Below are positions 25,385 to 34,143 of a DNA stretch of 64,000 bases, in pieces. Below the pieces are notes generated by a model. The model had not been told where the DNA came from, ran no database searches, and worked only from the letters and a program-made list of their open reading frames with translations. The DNA is from CAYSZB01 sp964435475 (GTDB taxonomy: Bacteria; Chloroflexota; Anaerolineae; Anaerolineales; Anaerolineaceae). The position numbers and the translations under genes are program-made. The DNA lies in assembly GCA_964435475.1 (NCBI GenBank), contig CAYSZB010000005.1, positions 1 through 64,000 on the forward strand. The letters are read 5' to 3'. Every line of letters starts with the position of its first letter. Positions within the stretch are counted from its first letter, which is position 1.

Positions 25385-26458
25385 TTAATCACGTTCAGGC
25401 TTGGCAAAAACCATTCGCCCGGCTGCTGTTTGCAACACCTTTGTCACAGTAACCTTAATGTTTTGGTTTAGGTAGCGCTGGCCATTTTCGATCACCACCA
25501 TGGTGCCATCAGCGAGATAACTCACACCCTGGTTCTGTTCCTTGCCCTCCTGGATGACTTTCATGTCCAGAGTTTCTCCGGGTAAAAGGATCGATTTAAC
25601 GGCATTTGCCAGTTCGTTGATGTTCAGGATGCGGATTCCCTGCAATTCTGCGATCTTGTTCAGGTTGTAATCATTGGTTAAGATCGGGCATTGCAATTGC
25701 CTGGCAATGGAAACCAGTTTTTGATCCACTTCGCGTACATTTTCATCGTCCATTTCGCTGATCGAAACAGGCACAGCTTCATTCTTTTGCAGTTCTGACA
25801 GAACATCCATGCCCCTGCGGCCGCGCTGCCTGCGTAAATTGTCTGCGGAATCAGAAACATATTGCAATTCATTGAGTACGAAGCGTGGGATTACCAGGGT
25901 GCCTGTCAGGAAGCCGGTTTTGGCAATGTCAGCAATGCGACCATCGATTATTGAGCTGGTATCCACCAGGATGCGGTGCTCCGCTTCACTGTGCCGTGAG
26001 ATCTTTATTCCGCCCCTGGTGAACATTGCCCGAACAGCTGTGATAAAGTCACCCTGCCTGGTGGAGAAAAGGGCAATGCCAAGGTAGGAAAATATCAAGG
26101 CGCTGGCAACTGGCAGAATATTACTGAAAGGTTTTGGTAAAAGTGAAAGTGGATAGGCAAGCAGGGCAGCTATTATCAAACCAAGGATCAGACCGATCAA
26201 ACCACCAAGGATGTTCTGCGCACTGATGCGGGTGAAGAACTTGCGCAAAGCCTGCAGGGGCTTGATGGTGATCCATGGAGAGATGATGAAACCGATCACA
26301 GCCAGGATGACACATGCGATAATGGAAATGTGTAATGGGGTTAATGGGCTGTTGACCCATAACTGGCTGATCAATGTTTGTAAGGGTGTGCCCAAGAGGG
26401 CACCAATAATTCCGAAAATAATAAATCCAGTGATACGGATAATAATATTGACTTTCAT
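25385..26458 (-). CDS. YacL-type PIN/TRAM membrane protein
   Basis: The 357-residue protein has four N-terminal transmembrane helices (about 5-140), then a PIN domain beginning ILVDTSSIIDGRIADI with conserved acidic residues (ILTNDYNLNKIAEL), and a C-terminal TRAM domain (VSYLADGTMVVIENG). This is the YacL architecture of Bacillus, where it also lies upstream of cysS and rlmB. The PIN fold suggests an RNase, but activity is not established for YacL. The ATG at 26458 is chosen because of AAAAGGAG. Confidence 0.9.
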   Translation of the reverse strand: MKVNIIIRITGFIIFGIIGALLGTPLQTLISQLWVNSPLTPLHISIIACVILAVIGFIISPWITIKPLQALRKFFTRISAQNILGGLIGLILGLIIAALLAYPLSLLPKPFSNILPVASALIFSYLGIALFSTRQGDFITAVRAMFTRGGIKISRHSEAEHRILVDTSSIIDGRIADIAKTGFLTGTLVIPRFVLNELQYVSDSADNLRRQRGRRGMDVLSELQKNEAVPVSISEMDDENVREVDQKLVSIARQLQCPILTNDYNLNKIAELQGIRILNINELANAVKSILLPGETLDMKVIQEGKEQNQGVSYLADGTMVVIENGQRYLNQNIKVTVTKVLQTAAGRMVFAKPERD

Positions 26459-26624
26459 TAAAACTCCTTTTAAGGTGCGGAATGAATCCGGGATAATATC
26501 AAACAAATAATAGCATGTCTGAGTATTAGAGTCAATTCACAGTACAAGTTCATATAATTTGCTTATAATTACCAGTAACAACACACATCCGGGAATTCCA
26601 ACTATTCACTATGGGAAGGGCAAA

Positions 26625-28763
26625 ATGGAGCTTATAAAAGACACTTTGCTGCACGAAAGATACAAGATCGTCCGCAAACTTGGCCAGGGAGGAATGGGCG
26701 CCGTGTATGAAGCTTGGGATGTTACCCTTGACACGAAGGTTGCTGTAAAAACAAATTTCAACCCTGCGCAGGATAGTGTAGAGCAATTTTTACACGAAGC
26801 ACGGCTTTTGGCAGGGCTCAAACATCCCAATTTACCCCGGGTAACCGATTATTTTGTGATCGGCAAAGAGCAATACCTGGTAATGGATTTCATTGAAGGA
26901 AAAGATCTCAATGAAATGCTGAAAGAGGGCGGACCACTGGAAATCAATAATGTGCTCATGTGGGCAGAAAGGCTTTCCAACGCTGTTGCCTATCTGCACA
27001 AACAGAATCCACCAATTGTGCACCGCGATATAAAGCCTGCCAATATCAAGGTTACACCTGAAGGGCAGGTATTCCTGGTCGACTTTGGCATTGCCAAGTC
27101 ATCAGGCGCTGCCCAGGAGACAGCCAGTGGCGCTTCCGGATACACCCCGGGTTTTGCGCCACCTGAGCAATATGGACAGGGTCGCACGGGGCCCTTCTCA
27201 GACCAATATGCGTTGGCTGCCACGATCTATACCCTTCTGACAGGCATAAAACCTGTGGACAGCATCGAACGCCTGATGGGTAAAGCCACCTTGATCCCAC
27301 TCAAGGAATTGAACAGGCAGGTGCCGGATAATGTCAATGACGCCATCCAAAAAGCCCTCTCCATGCAACCCAGGGACCGTTTTGACTCAGTACAAGATCT
27401 GCAAAATGCATTAAACGCTCCTGCCTTCCATCTCCAGGAAAGTGAGCGTTTGGCAAGCAATTCAAACATTACCCAAAAACCGCCTTTAGGTGAACAACCT
27501 CTCTCCATGGCTGGGCAAAATTTTGTGAAAAATCCAACGCCCAGGAAAAAGCTCAAAGGGTGGGTCATTGCCCTGATCGCTTTGGGTGTTCTTTTATGCC
27601 TGGGGGTAGTGATTGGCGCTGCAGGAATTGCTTTCATGCGCGGCAACCTGATGGACCTTTTAAAACCCAAACCAGAAACCCCAGTTTTTGTGATTACCGA
27701 AGACAACACACCCCAGATACCGCAAAATACCGAAGTGGTAATATTTACCGAAGTGGAACCAACAGCAACACAAGAGGTTGTGTCTGTATCACCTACCGAG
27801 ATGAGCACGGACATCCCCGCACCAACCGAAACCCCACAACCCACAACGGATACAAGGCAGCCAGTTGGAGGGTCTGGAGTGATCGTATTTATCAGCGACA
27901 GGGCGGATGGTGTAACCCAACAGGTGTGGACAATGCGGGTTATGCAGGATGCCAACGGCGAGATCACTTCAGATGAGTTTACCCAACTAACATTTAACGA
28001 GGGCGATAAGAGTGATCCTGCCTGGTCGCCGGATGGTCAAAAAATTGCTTTTTCTGCGCCTGGTTTCAGTTCCAATGGGCTGGATATCTGGGTGATGAAC
28101 GCAGATGGCACCGATCGTATCAACCTGACCAACCACATCGGTGATGAATACCAGCCTGCCTGGTCACCGGATGGGAAAATTATCGTATTTACCACCCATA
28201 CCAGGAATGAAGGAACCCAGAAGATCGAACAACTTTATACAGTAACGGTCGAAGGAACAAATCGCACCAGGATTTCTGAGGACTTTATCGAATCTCAGGC
28301 GACCTTCACTCCTGATGGAAAATTCCTGGTCTATGTGATACATGCAAACAACCACGATTACCTGTTCATCCGCAACAAATTTGATGATTTTGCATCTCCC
28401 CAGAAATTTGATATCCGCGAGATATTTGGTTTACTGGGAGAAGTGGCTGACCCGGAATTCTCACCCGATGGCGCAAGCATGGTGTATACAAAACTGTCCG
28501 GCAACCTCAAAAATATAGTGATGATCACCTTTACTTCAATTGACAGCTATGGGGCAAAAGGTATCCAATCTTTTAATGTGGGGGATAGTGGAGGCGATTC
28601 AGAGGCGAGCTGGTCAGGTGATCTGCGTTGGCTGGCTGTCACTAGCATACGGGACGCCGGTGACTTTGAGATCTATATCATGACAACTGCCGGGAGACCA
28701 CAGGTTAACCTTACCATGCGTGAAGGTGTGGATAGAGCACCGGATTGGATGCCCCTGCCCTAA
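26625..28763 (+). CDS. receptor-like Ser/Thr protein kinase with PD40 propeller
   Basis: The 712-residue protein has an N-terminal Hanks-type kinase domain (about 12-265) with GQGGMGAVY, catalytic Lys42, HRDIKPAN (133-140), DFG (153-155) and APPE (178-181), so it should be active. A single transmembrane helix lies at about 312-338, then a Thr/Pro linker. The outer part contains PD40/TolB-type propeller repeats such as DPAWSPDGQKIAFS and QPAWSPDGKIIVF. It probably senses an extracellular ligand and signals by phosphorylation. The ATG at 26625 follows GGGAAGGG. No phosphatase gene is adjacent. Confidence 0.92.
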   Translation: MELIKDTLLHERYKIVRKLGQGGMGAVYEAWDVTLDTKVAVKTNFNPAQDSVEQFLHEARLLAGLKHPNLPRVTDYFVIGKEQYLVMDFIEGKDLNEMLKEGGPLEINNVLMWAERLSNAVAYLHKQNPPIVHRDIKPANIKVTPEGQVFLVDFGIAKSSGAAQETASGASGYTPGFAPPEQYGQGRTGPFSDQYALAATIYTLLTGIKPVDSIERLMGKATLIPLKELNRQVPDNVNDAIQKALSMQPRDRFDSVQDLQNALNAPAFHLQESERLASNSNITQKPPLGEQPLSMAGQNFVKNPTPRKKLKGWVIALIALGVLLCLGVVIGAAGIAFMRGNLMDLLKPKPETPVFVITEDNTPQIPQNTEVVIFTEVEPTATQEVVSVSPTEMSTDIPAPTETPQPTTDTRQPVGGSGVIVFISDRADGVTQQVWTMRVMQDANGEITSDEFTQLTFNEGDKSDPAWSPDGQKIAFSAPGFSSNGLDIWVMNADGTDRINLTNHIGDEYQPAWSPDGKIIVFTTHTRNEGTQKIEQLYTVTVEGTNRTRISEDFIESQATFTPDGKFLVYVIHANNHDYLFIRNKFDDFASPQKFDIREIFGLLGEVADPEFSPDGASMVYTKLSGNLKNIVMITFTSIDSYGAKGIQSFNVGDSGGDSEASWSGDLRWLAVTSIRDAGDFEIYIMTTAGRPQVNLTMREGVDRAPDWMPLP

Positions 28764-28791
28764 AAAAGGAAATGGATCGAGAGATACGCTT

Positions 28792-29079
28792 TTACTTGAT
28801 AGCTGCCGAAGGAGAATCTGTCGGCGTGGTCACGGACGGTGAAGCATGCGGTCTGTTGATCGGCTTGCCGGCATCCGGGCTCAAGACAAGACTTAATTGC
28901 GTCATGGCGGCGTTGTCATAATCGGGGCTGCCGCAAATATCACATACCCATGCTGGAAAATCAGGTACAGTGATCATCTCATCACCGATCCAGGTTATGA
29001 GAGTGACCAATTTTAGCTGTTTGCGACCCACCTGGCATTGGCGGCAGGAAAGTGTAGGCATTTTCGAAGAGTTATCCAT
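28792..29079 (-). CDS. YgiT/MqsA-type zinc-finger protein
   Basis: The 95-residue protein has two CxxC pairs (CRQCQVGRK and CDICGSPD) spaced like the zinc-binding N-terminal half of YgiT/MqsA proteins, and a low-complexity Pro/Ser/Thr tail. There is no helix-turn-helix half and no MqsR-type toxin gene next to it, so a toxin-antitoxin role is not supported. It starts 6 nt after the deoC stop and is probably the last gene of lepB-deoC. Confidence 0.65.
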   Translation of the reverse strand: MDNSSKMPTLSCRQCQVGRKQLKLVTLITWIGDEMITVPDFPAWVCDICGSPDYDNAAMTQLSLVLSPDAGKPINRPHASPSVTTPTDSPSAAIK

Positions 29080-29085
29080 CAGATA

Positions 29086-29835
29086 TTAACCTACATTTGC
29101 TTCGTTTACGATCTGCACGCCGGAACTGGCTCCAATCCGCGTAGCGCCGGCTAAAATCATTGCCCTGGCATCCGAGTAAGAACGAATACCGCCAGCTGCC
29201 TTAACCCCCATCTTTTCAGGGCTGCCAACCACAGAACGCATCAGGTGCACATCTGAGACGGTTGCCCCAGAATTGCCAAAACCAGTCGAGGTTTTAACAA
29301 AGTCAGCGCCAGCATGCACGCAAAAGAGACAGCCTAGTATCTTTTCAAATTCATCGAGGTAACACATCTCAAGGATGACTTTTAGTTTTGCGTTTCCTTG
29401 GTGCACTGCCTCCGCCACAGACTGGATGTCGTCGAATACAGCCTGGAATTGACCGGATTTCATCCAATTTATCTGGATAACCATGTCCAGTTCTCTTGCG
29501 CCAGCTGAAAGACACCAGTTTACTTCTGCTACTTTGGTATCGGTGGCGTTGGCACCAAGCGGAAATCCAACTACAGTGCAGACACCAACCGATGTGTCTT
29601 TTAGTTCTTTGGCAGCCTTGGGCACAAAAACCGGGTTTACGCAAACGGTGGCGAAATTAAACTGTCGGGCTTCATCACACAACTTTACCAATTGATCTTC
29701 AGTTGCGTTGGGCTTCAGTAATGTGTGATCGATCCATTGGGCAATTTCTGTCCCTTTTGGAACTGACACTTCCTGGCTGGGCGGAAGTTCGCTTTGGTAA
29801 TGCCTGGCAAGTTCGATGAGTTTGTTAAGTTCCAT
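29086..29835 (-). CDS. deoC: deoxyribose-phosphate aldolase
   Basis: DeoC splits 2-deoxyribose 5-phosphate into glyceraldehyde 3-phosphate and acetaldehyde in nucleoside breakdown. The 249-residue protein has the Schiff-base Lys181 in FVKTSTGFG, Lys212 in VKAAGGIR and Asp117 in ELDMVIQINW. It has an N-terminal extension of about 30 residues relative to short DeoC proteins. It lies 17 nt downstream of lepB with AAGG before the ATG. A nucleoside hydrolase gene at 43400 could act in the same salvage route. Confidence 0.95.
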   Translation of the reverse strand: MELNKLIELARHYQSELPPSQEVSVPKGTEIAQWIDHTLLKPNATEDQLVKLCDEARQFNFATVCVNPVFVPKAAKELKDTSVGVCTVVGFPLGANATDTKVAEVNWCLSAGARELDMVIQINWMKSGQFQAVFDDIQSVAEAVHQGNAKLKVILEMCYLDEFEKILGCLFCVHAGADFVKTSTGFGNSGATVSDVHLMRSVVGSPEKMGVKAAGGIRSYSDARAMILAGATRIGASSGVQIVNEANVG

Positions 29836-29852
29836 GAGTACCTTGTTGATTT

Positions 29853-30455
29853 CTATTCCTGTGCTGCCTGGACCAGGTCAGGGATGGAAAGTGAGCGCAT
29901 CCGATCGATAGGCCAATAGGCAAAAATAGCTGTACCTACAATATCCTTCATATCGACAAAACCCCATTGATGTGAATCTGAGGAATTATTACGGTTGTCT
30001 CCGAGCACAAATAATTGACCTTCGGGTATCTTCCAGGTACCTTCGTAGGCAGGTGGAGCTGCGATGTAAGGTTCGGTTAGGGCGTAGCCATTGACATAAA
30101 CTGTGCCATTTGAAACCTTTACCTCGTCACCTGGCAGCCCGATCAATCGCTTGATGTAATCGTCATTTTTATTGCCCTGGAAATGGAAAACTACGATGTC
30201 ACCATGGTCCGGTTTTCCCAATTTGTAAGCCAATTTATTGACTAACAGCAGCTCGCCCTCCTGCAGGGTGGGTTTCATGCTGATGTTTTCGACAATGACG
30301 CGCGATGAAACTGCATTGATTGCCAGAAAAAGGATCAATGCCAGCAGGATGGTCTCTATGGTGTCCACCAGGAAACCCATCACTGAAGACCGCTCTTTCT
30401 TCTTGGGCGTTCTCACTTCTTGATCCGGTGTAATTTCAGATAAATTGTTCTCCAT
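29853..30455 (-). CDS. lepB: signal peptidase I
   Basis: LepB cleaves signal peptides of exported proteins at the outer face of the membrane. The 200-residue protein has one transmembrane helix at about 26-49, the catalytic Ser59 in ENISMKPTLQEGE, the catalytic Lys102 in YIKRLIGLPGD and the box-E stretch LGDNRNNSSDSHQWG. It has the short Gram-positive form. A TTGCAC-16-TATAAT promoter lies upstream, and deoC and a zinc-finger gene follow. Confidence 0.95.
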   Translation of the reverse strand: MENNLSEITPDQEVRTPKKKERSSVMGFLVDTIETILLALILFLAINAVSSRVIVENISMKPTLQEGELLLVNKLAYKLGKPDHGDIVVFHFQGNKNDDYIKRLIGLPGDEVKVSNGTVYVNGYALTEPYIAAPPAYEGTWKIPEGQLFVLGDNRNNSSDSHQWGFVDMKDIVGTAIFAYWPIDRMRSLSIPDLVQAAQE

Positions 30456-30486
30456 AAGATCTCGTTTACTTTAAATTTATGTAAGG

Positions 30487-30514
30487 ATTATACAACTTAA
30501 GGTCTGATGTGCAA
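30487..30514 (-). promoter_or_regulatory. promoter of lepB-deoC
   Basis: On the minus strand TTGCAC (30514-30509), a 16-nt spacer and TATAAT (30492-30487) predict a leader of about 25 nt before the lepB ATG. Confidence 0.6.
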
Positions 30515-30564
30515 GGCTGTGGCAAAAGGTTGGAAAGGGTTTGGTTAACACTTAACCCTGAAAA

Positions 30565-31944
30565 TTACTTTTCTTCTCTCTCGCGTTTCTTGAGGACAAG
30601 TTTGATTGGAGTGCCCAAAAACGGGTATTCCTTGCGGATCTGGTTTTCAAGAAATCTTGTGTAGGTAAAATGTGAAAATTCCGGGTCGTTGCAATATAAA
30701 AGAAAAGTCGGCGGGTCGCTGCGTACCTGGGTACCGTAGTATATCCGCAGGGGCTTGCCAGTGGAGGATGTGGATTGATGCAAATCCTGCGCTGCCTGGA
30801 TGATCTTGTTTAGCTGGGAGGTGCTCAGGCGAACCAGCCTTTCCTCCTGCACACGTAGAGCCAGGGGTAACACCTGGTCAACCCGTTGGCCGGTCATTGC
30901 TGAGATGAACAGCAAAGGTACATAGTCCATGAAGTTGAGATCCTGGCGAATTTTCTTTTCAAATTCCGCCATGGTGTAATTGTCTTTTTCCACCAGGTCC
31001 CATTTATTGACGATCACCACGCAACTTTTCCAGGCGTTGTTAATGTAACCGGCAATGTGGGCGTCCTGGGCAGTGATACCTGTGACAGCGTCGATCATCA
31101 GCAGCGAAACATCTGCACGTTCTATTGCCTGCATTGACCTCAGCACGGAGTACTTCTCCACGCCAGGTGCGATCGAACCGCGTTTGCGAATGCCGGCAGT
31201 ATCGATCAGGGTGATGGGAATGCCTTGATAATCCAGTACTGTATCGATGGCATCCCTTGTCGTTCCAGGGATAGGGCTGACAATCGAGCGCTCTTTGCCA
31301 ACCAGCTTGTTCAGGAGGCTGGATTTACCGGCATTGGGTTTGCCCACAATGGCGATCCTGACCATCTCGTTATCTTCCATCTCTTCAGAAGCTTCAGGAA
31401 AATTACGCACCACCTCATCCAACAGGTCACCAGTGCCTGTCCCATGAAATGCTGATATCGGGAAAGGTTCACCCATGCCAAGTTCATAAAACTCCACAGC
31501 ATGTTCACGCCAGGTTTCACTATCCGCTTTGTTGACCACAAGGACGATCGGGGGATATGGTGTGCCATCGATTACTTTTTGTTTTCGGCGCAGCAAAATT
31601 GCCACTTCCTGGTCTGCTGGTGTTACCCCGGAACGGGCATCGACAACGAAGAGGATTACATCTGCTTCTTCCATGGCGACCTCAGCCTGATCACGGATCT
31701 CCTGGATGAAATCGGATGAACCTATGGAGAGTGGTGCCTGTTTACCGATCTTGGTCGGGTCTATGCCACCAGTATCAACCACAAAAAAATCGTGACCAGC
31801 CCAATCTGACTCGGCCAAAATTCGGTCGCGTGTGGTGCCGGGAATATCGTCGATGATTGCCAGTCTTTCACCCGCCAGGCGATTGAAAAGGGTGCTTTTG
31901 CCCACATTTGGGCGACCTACAAGTACTACAACGGGTTTTCGCAT
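30565..31944 (-). CDS. der: ribosome-assembly GTPase Der (EngA)
   Basis: Der is a double-GTPase needed for 50S subunit assembly. The 459-residue protein has two G domains, with P-loops GRPNVGKST and GKPNAGKSS, switch motifs DTGGI and DTAGI, and NKAD and NKWD. A C-terminal KH-like domain includes PPTFLLYCNDPEFSHFTYTRFLENQIR. It lies 27 nt downstream of ybbR and may share its transcript. Confidence 0.97.
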   Translation of the reverse strand: MRKPVVVLVGRPNVGKSTLFNRLAGERLAIIDDIPGTTRDRILAESDWAGHDFFVVDTGGIDPTKIGKQAPLSIGSSDFIQEIRDQAEVAMEEADVILFVVDARSGVTPADQEVAILLRRKQKVIDGTPYPPIVLVVNKADSETWREHAVEFYELGMGEPFPISAFHGTGTGDLLDEVVRNFPEASEEMEDNEMVRIAIVGKPNAGKSSLLNKLVGKERSIVSPIPGTTRDAIDTVLDYQGIPITLIDTAGIRKRGSIAPGVEKYSVLRSMQAIERADVSLLMIDAVTGITAQDAHIAGYINNAWKSCVVIVNKWDLVEKDNYTMAEFEKKIRQDLNFMDYVPLLFISAMTGQRVDQVLPLALRVQEERLVRLSTSQLNKIIQAAQDLHQSTSSTGKPLRIYYGTQVRSDPPTFLLYCNDPEFSHFTYTRFLENQIRKEYPFLGTPIKLVLKKREREEK

Positions 31945-31971
31945 AAATTCTATTTTCTATTTGCCAAAGGG

Positions 31972-33198
31972 CTATTTATTTTTTATGATCACTTCGATGG
32001 TGCCAGGGAGAATGGCATCCACTTTAATGTCCTCGTTCAAGAGTTCCATCACAGGAACCAGTTGGTAAGTGCCTGCCCCCCTTCCTCCCAGGTCAAGATT
32101 GATGATGATATCAGAAAAAGAGTATTGTTCCAAGAGGTAAAGGGGACCGGATAAGTAGACATCTACGATCGATGGCGAAAGTGTGGCAGTGTAGGTTGCC
32201 CCGAGGTTGATTACCTGAACAGGTACATTGAGAAAATTGATGCTGCTTTCGATTGGTTGAATACCGACCTGGATCGTTATGGATTGCTCGCCGATCAACT
32301 CGACGCCATCTGGCAGGTTCAGACTTGCCTCGATTTCAAATGGAGCAGCAGCACCATTCAGGTTGATCGGTGTGGTCTCGATATAGGCAGGCATATTTGC
32401 CACCAGGTCGGGGTTTGAGGCAAATACTGTTACTGTAACCGGGGAAGCTGACAGTCCAGTCAGGTAAAACCCGTTGGCGATCTGCCCAATGGTGACTATC
32501 TTGACAAACAGGTTACGGTACCCTCCCAGTTGGGTGATGGGAATGGTAACATCTACTTCTTTGGGACTGAGACTTATACCTGTCACTTTACTGCCCGAGG
32601 CATCAAAGGCAGAAAGCTCAAGCTGGAGATTAATGTCAGAAGTTGCATTGGAAATATCTACCACAACTGCAACCTGGGAAATGGCTTCGACCAGGGATCG
32701 GGGTCCGGTTATACTGACCTCCGTGGGGTTTACTTGTGGTGCATCAAATGTATAACTGACCGGCAAAGTGCCTGTAAGGTTGATACTGATCGGCATTACC
32801 TGGTTGGCTATGTCTTCTAACTGGATCTCAATCTCTTTAATTGATGTGTTGATAACTTCCACCGGGCTAACCTTGATATCAACTTGTGGTCTGACAATAT
32901 GTTTGCCTGCTCCCAGTCCGGAAAGATCTAGCGTCACAGTAACGAGATCAGGCTCCATGTTCATGCGGCTTATCAGTGAAGTGGGAGCCCGCACCGTCAG
33001 GTTTAACTGCTGGGGGATTGTATTGACCAGCAACAGTTCTGGATCCATCCCGATGACGGTTATTCTGGCAGAATTTTTCAGGGTATCTTCACTGGTGGGG
33101 TCTGCTTCAGAGATTGCCGTGATCCAGATGATGACCGAGAAGATTAAGGCAGTCAAAACTGTAGGAATAGTTCGTTTAAGCCAGCTCAGGAATTTCAC
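31972..33198 (-). CDS. YbbR-domain protein (CdaR-like)
   Basis: The 408-residue protein has an N-terminal transmembrane helix (about 8-28) and several YbbR-like beta repeats outside the membrane, seen as recurring PTEVSITGPRSLVEAI, SPSIVDVYLSGPLYLLE and related blocks. YbbR/CdaR regulates the diadenylate cyclase CdaA in Firmicutes. It overlaps cdaA by 4 nt (ATGA), the conserved arrangement. The glmM gene that often follows is absent; der follows instead. Confidence 0.88.
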   Translation of the reverse strand: MKFLSWLKRTIPTVLTALIFSVIIWITAISEADPTSEDTLKNSARITVIGMDPELLLVNTIPQQLNLTVRAPTSLISRMNMEPDLVTVTLDLSGLGAGKHIVRPQVDIKVSPVEVINTSIKEIEIQLEDIANQVMPISINLTGTLPVSYTFDAPQVNPTEVSITGPRSLVEAISQVAVVVDISNATSDINLQLELSAFDASGSKVTGISLSPKEVDVTIPITQLGGYRNLFVKIVTIGQIANGFYLTGLSASPVTVTVFASNPDLVANMPAYIETTPINLNGAAAPFEIEASLNLPDGVELIGEQSITIQVGIQPIESSINFLNVPVQVINLGATYTATLSPSIVDVYLSGPLYLLEQYSFSDIIINLDLGGRGAGTYQLVPVMELLNEDIKVDAILPGTIEVIIKNK

Positions 33199-34091
33199 TC
33201 TTCATCTCCCTCTTCGTTTGCAGGAGATATATTTAAAAGATCCCGGAACCGATTAAAGATACCCTTGTCTGGCTTGTTGGCTGATGTGACCAGGAAAGCA
33301 ACCAGCGAGTTGTAAAGTCTTTCTTCATCCAGTCGGCGGATCAGCCGTCCATCGAAGGCGATCGAAATACCTCCCGTCTCTTCAGACACAACCACTGAGA
33401 TGGCATCGCTGACCTCCGAAGTGCCCAGGGCTGCACGATGGCGCAATCCCATTGTGCGGTCTGGTGTGCTGTTGAGTACGCCACTGGCGGAAAGTGGAAG
33501 TACACAGGAGGCAGACCTCAGCAGGTTATCAACGATAATGGCGCCTCCATCATGCAGTGGTGTGTTGGGGTAAAAGATCTGCAGCAACAATTCAGGCGTG
33601 ACCTCTGAATTCATTTGTACACCTGAGCGGATATACTGACCGAGGTAGGTGTTGCGTTGAATAACGATCAAAGCTCCATGCCGGCGGTCAGAGAGCCTCA
33701 TGCACGCCTTAACCACCGCCTGGATCATTTTTTCAGTCTCTTCACGGGATGCTTTACTACTTTTTCGTTTAAACAGGTTGACATTGGAAGCAGCACCAAC
33801 CTTCTGCAAGGTGCGGCGAATTTCAGGGGCAAAGATAACCGGTATGGAAATGATCAGGGCAGGTGTGATGGTGTTGATCAGCCATGAAAAAGCCGGCAGG
33901 TTGACGACTGTGGTGAGCAACCCCAGCAGGATGACCACCATGAAGACGCCTCTTAACAAGACAAGCGCTTCTGTATCTCTTAATAACCAGAGAATCAACC
34001 CAAAAACAAGGGCGACCAGCAGGATATCCAGCACGCTTGACCATGTAAATCTTTGAATTAAGAAGAGGATCTCATCCAATAGTTTATTCAT
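33195..34091 (-). CDS. cdaA: membrane diadenylate cyclase CdaA
   Basis: CdaA makes the second messenger c-di-AMP from two ATP. The 298-residue protein has three N-terminal membrane helices (about 15-95) and a DisA_N catalytic domain with the DGA-type motif LHDGGAIIV and the RHR motif GLRHRAALGTSE. A 30-residue acidic tail follows. Transcription probably begins at a TATACT box about 34 nt upstream. Matching c-di-AMP receptor genes (DarA-like) are found at 60015-60643. Confidence 0.95.
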   Translation of the reverse strand: MNKLLDEILFLIQRFTWSSVLDILLVALVFGLILWLLRDTEALVLLRGVFMVVILLGLLTTVVNLPAFSWLINTITPALIISIPVIFAPEIRRTLQKVGAASNVNLFKRKSSKASREETEKMIQAVVKACMRLSDRRHGALIVIQRNTYLGQYIRSGVQMNSEVTPELLLQIFYPNTPLHDGGAIIVDNLLRSASCVLPLSASGVLNSTPDRTMGLRHRAALGTSEVSDAISVVVSEETGGISIAFDGRLIRRLDEERLYNSLVAFLVTSANKPDKGIFNRFRDLLNISPANEEGDEE

Positions 34092-34143
34092 GGATTGCCT
34101 GAGCTTAAGCTTCCTTTCCCCCTAAGTATAACCTGTAAAAACC

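Noticed and set aside
28792..29079. Toxin-antitoxin locus (YgiT/MqsA antitoxin)
   Set aside because: Only the zinc-binding half is present and no toxin gene is adjacent; it follows deoC in a housekeeping operon.
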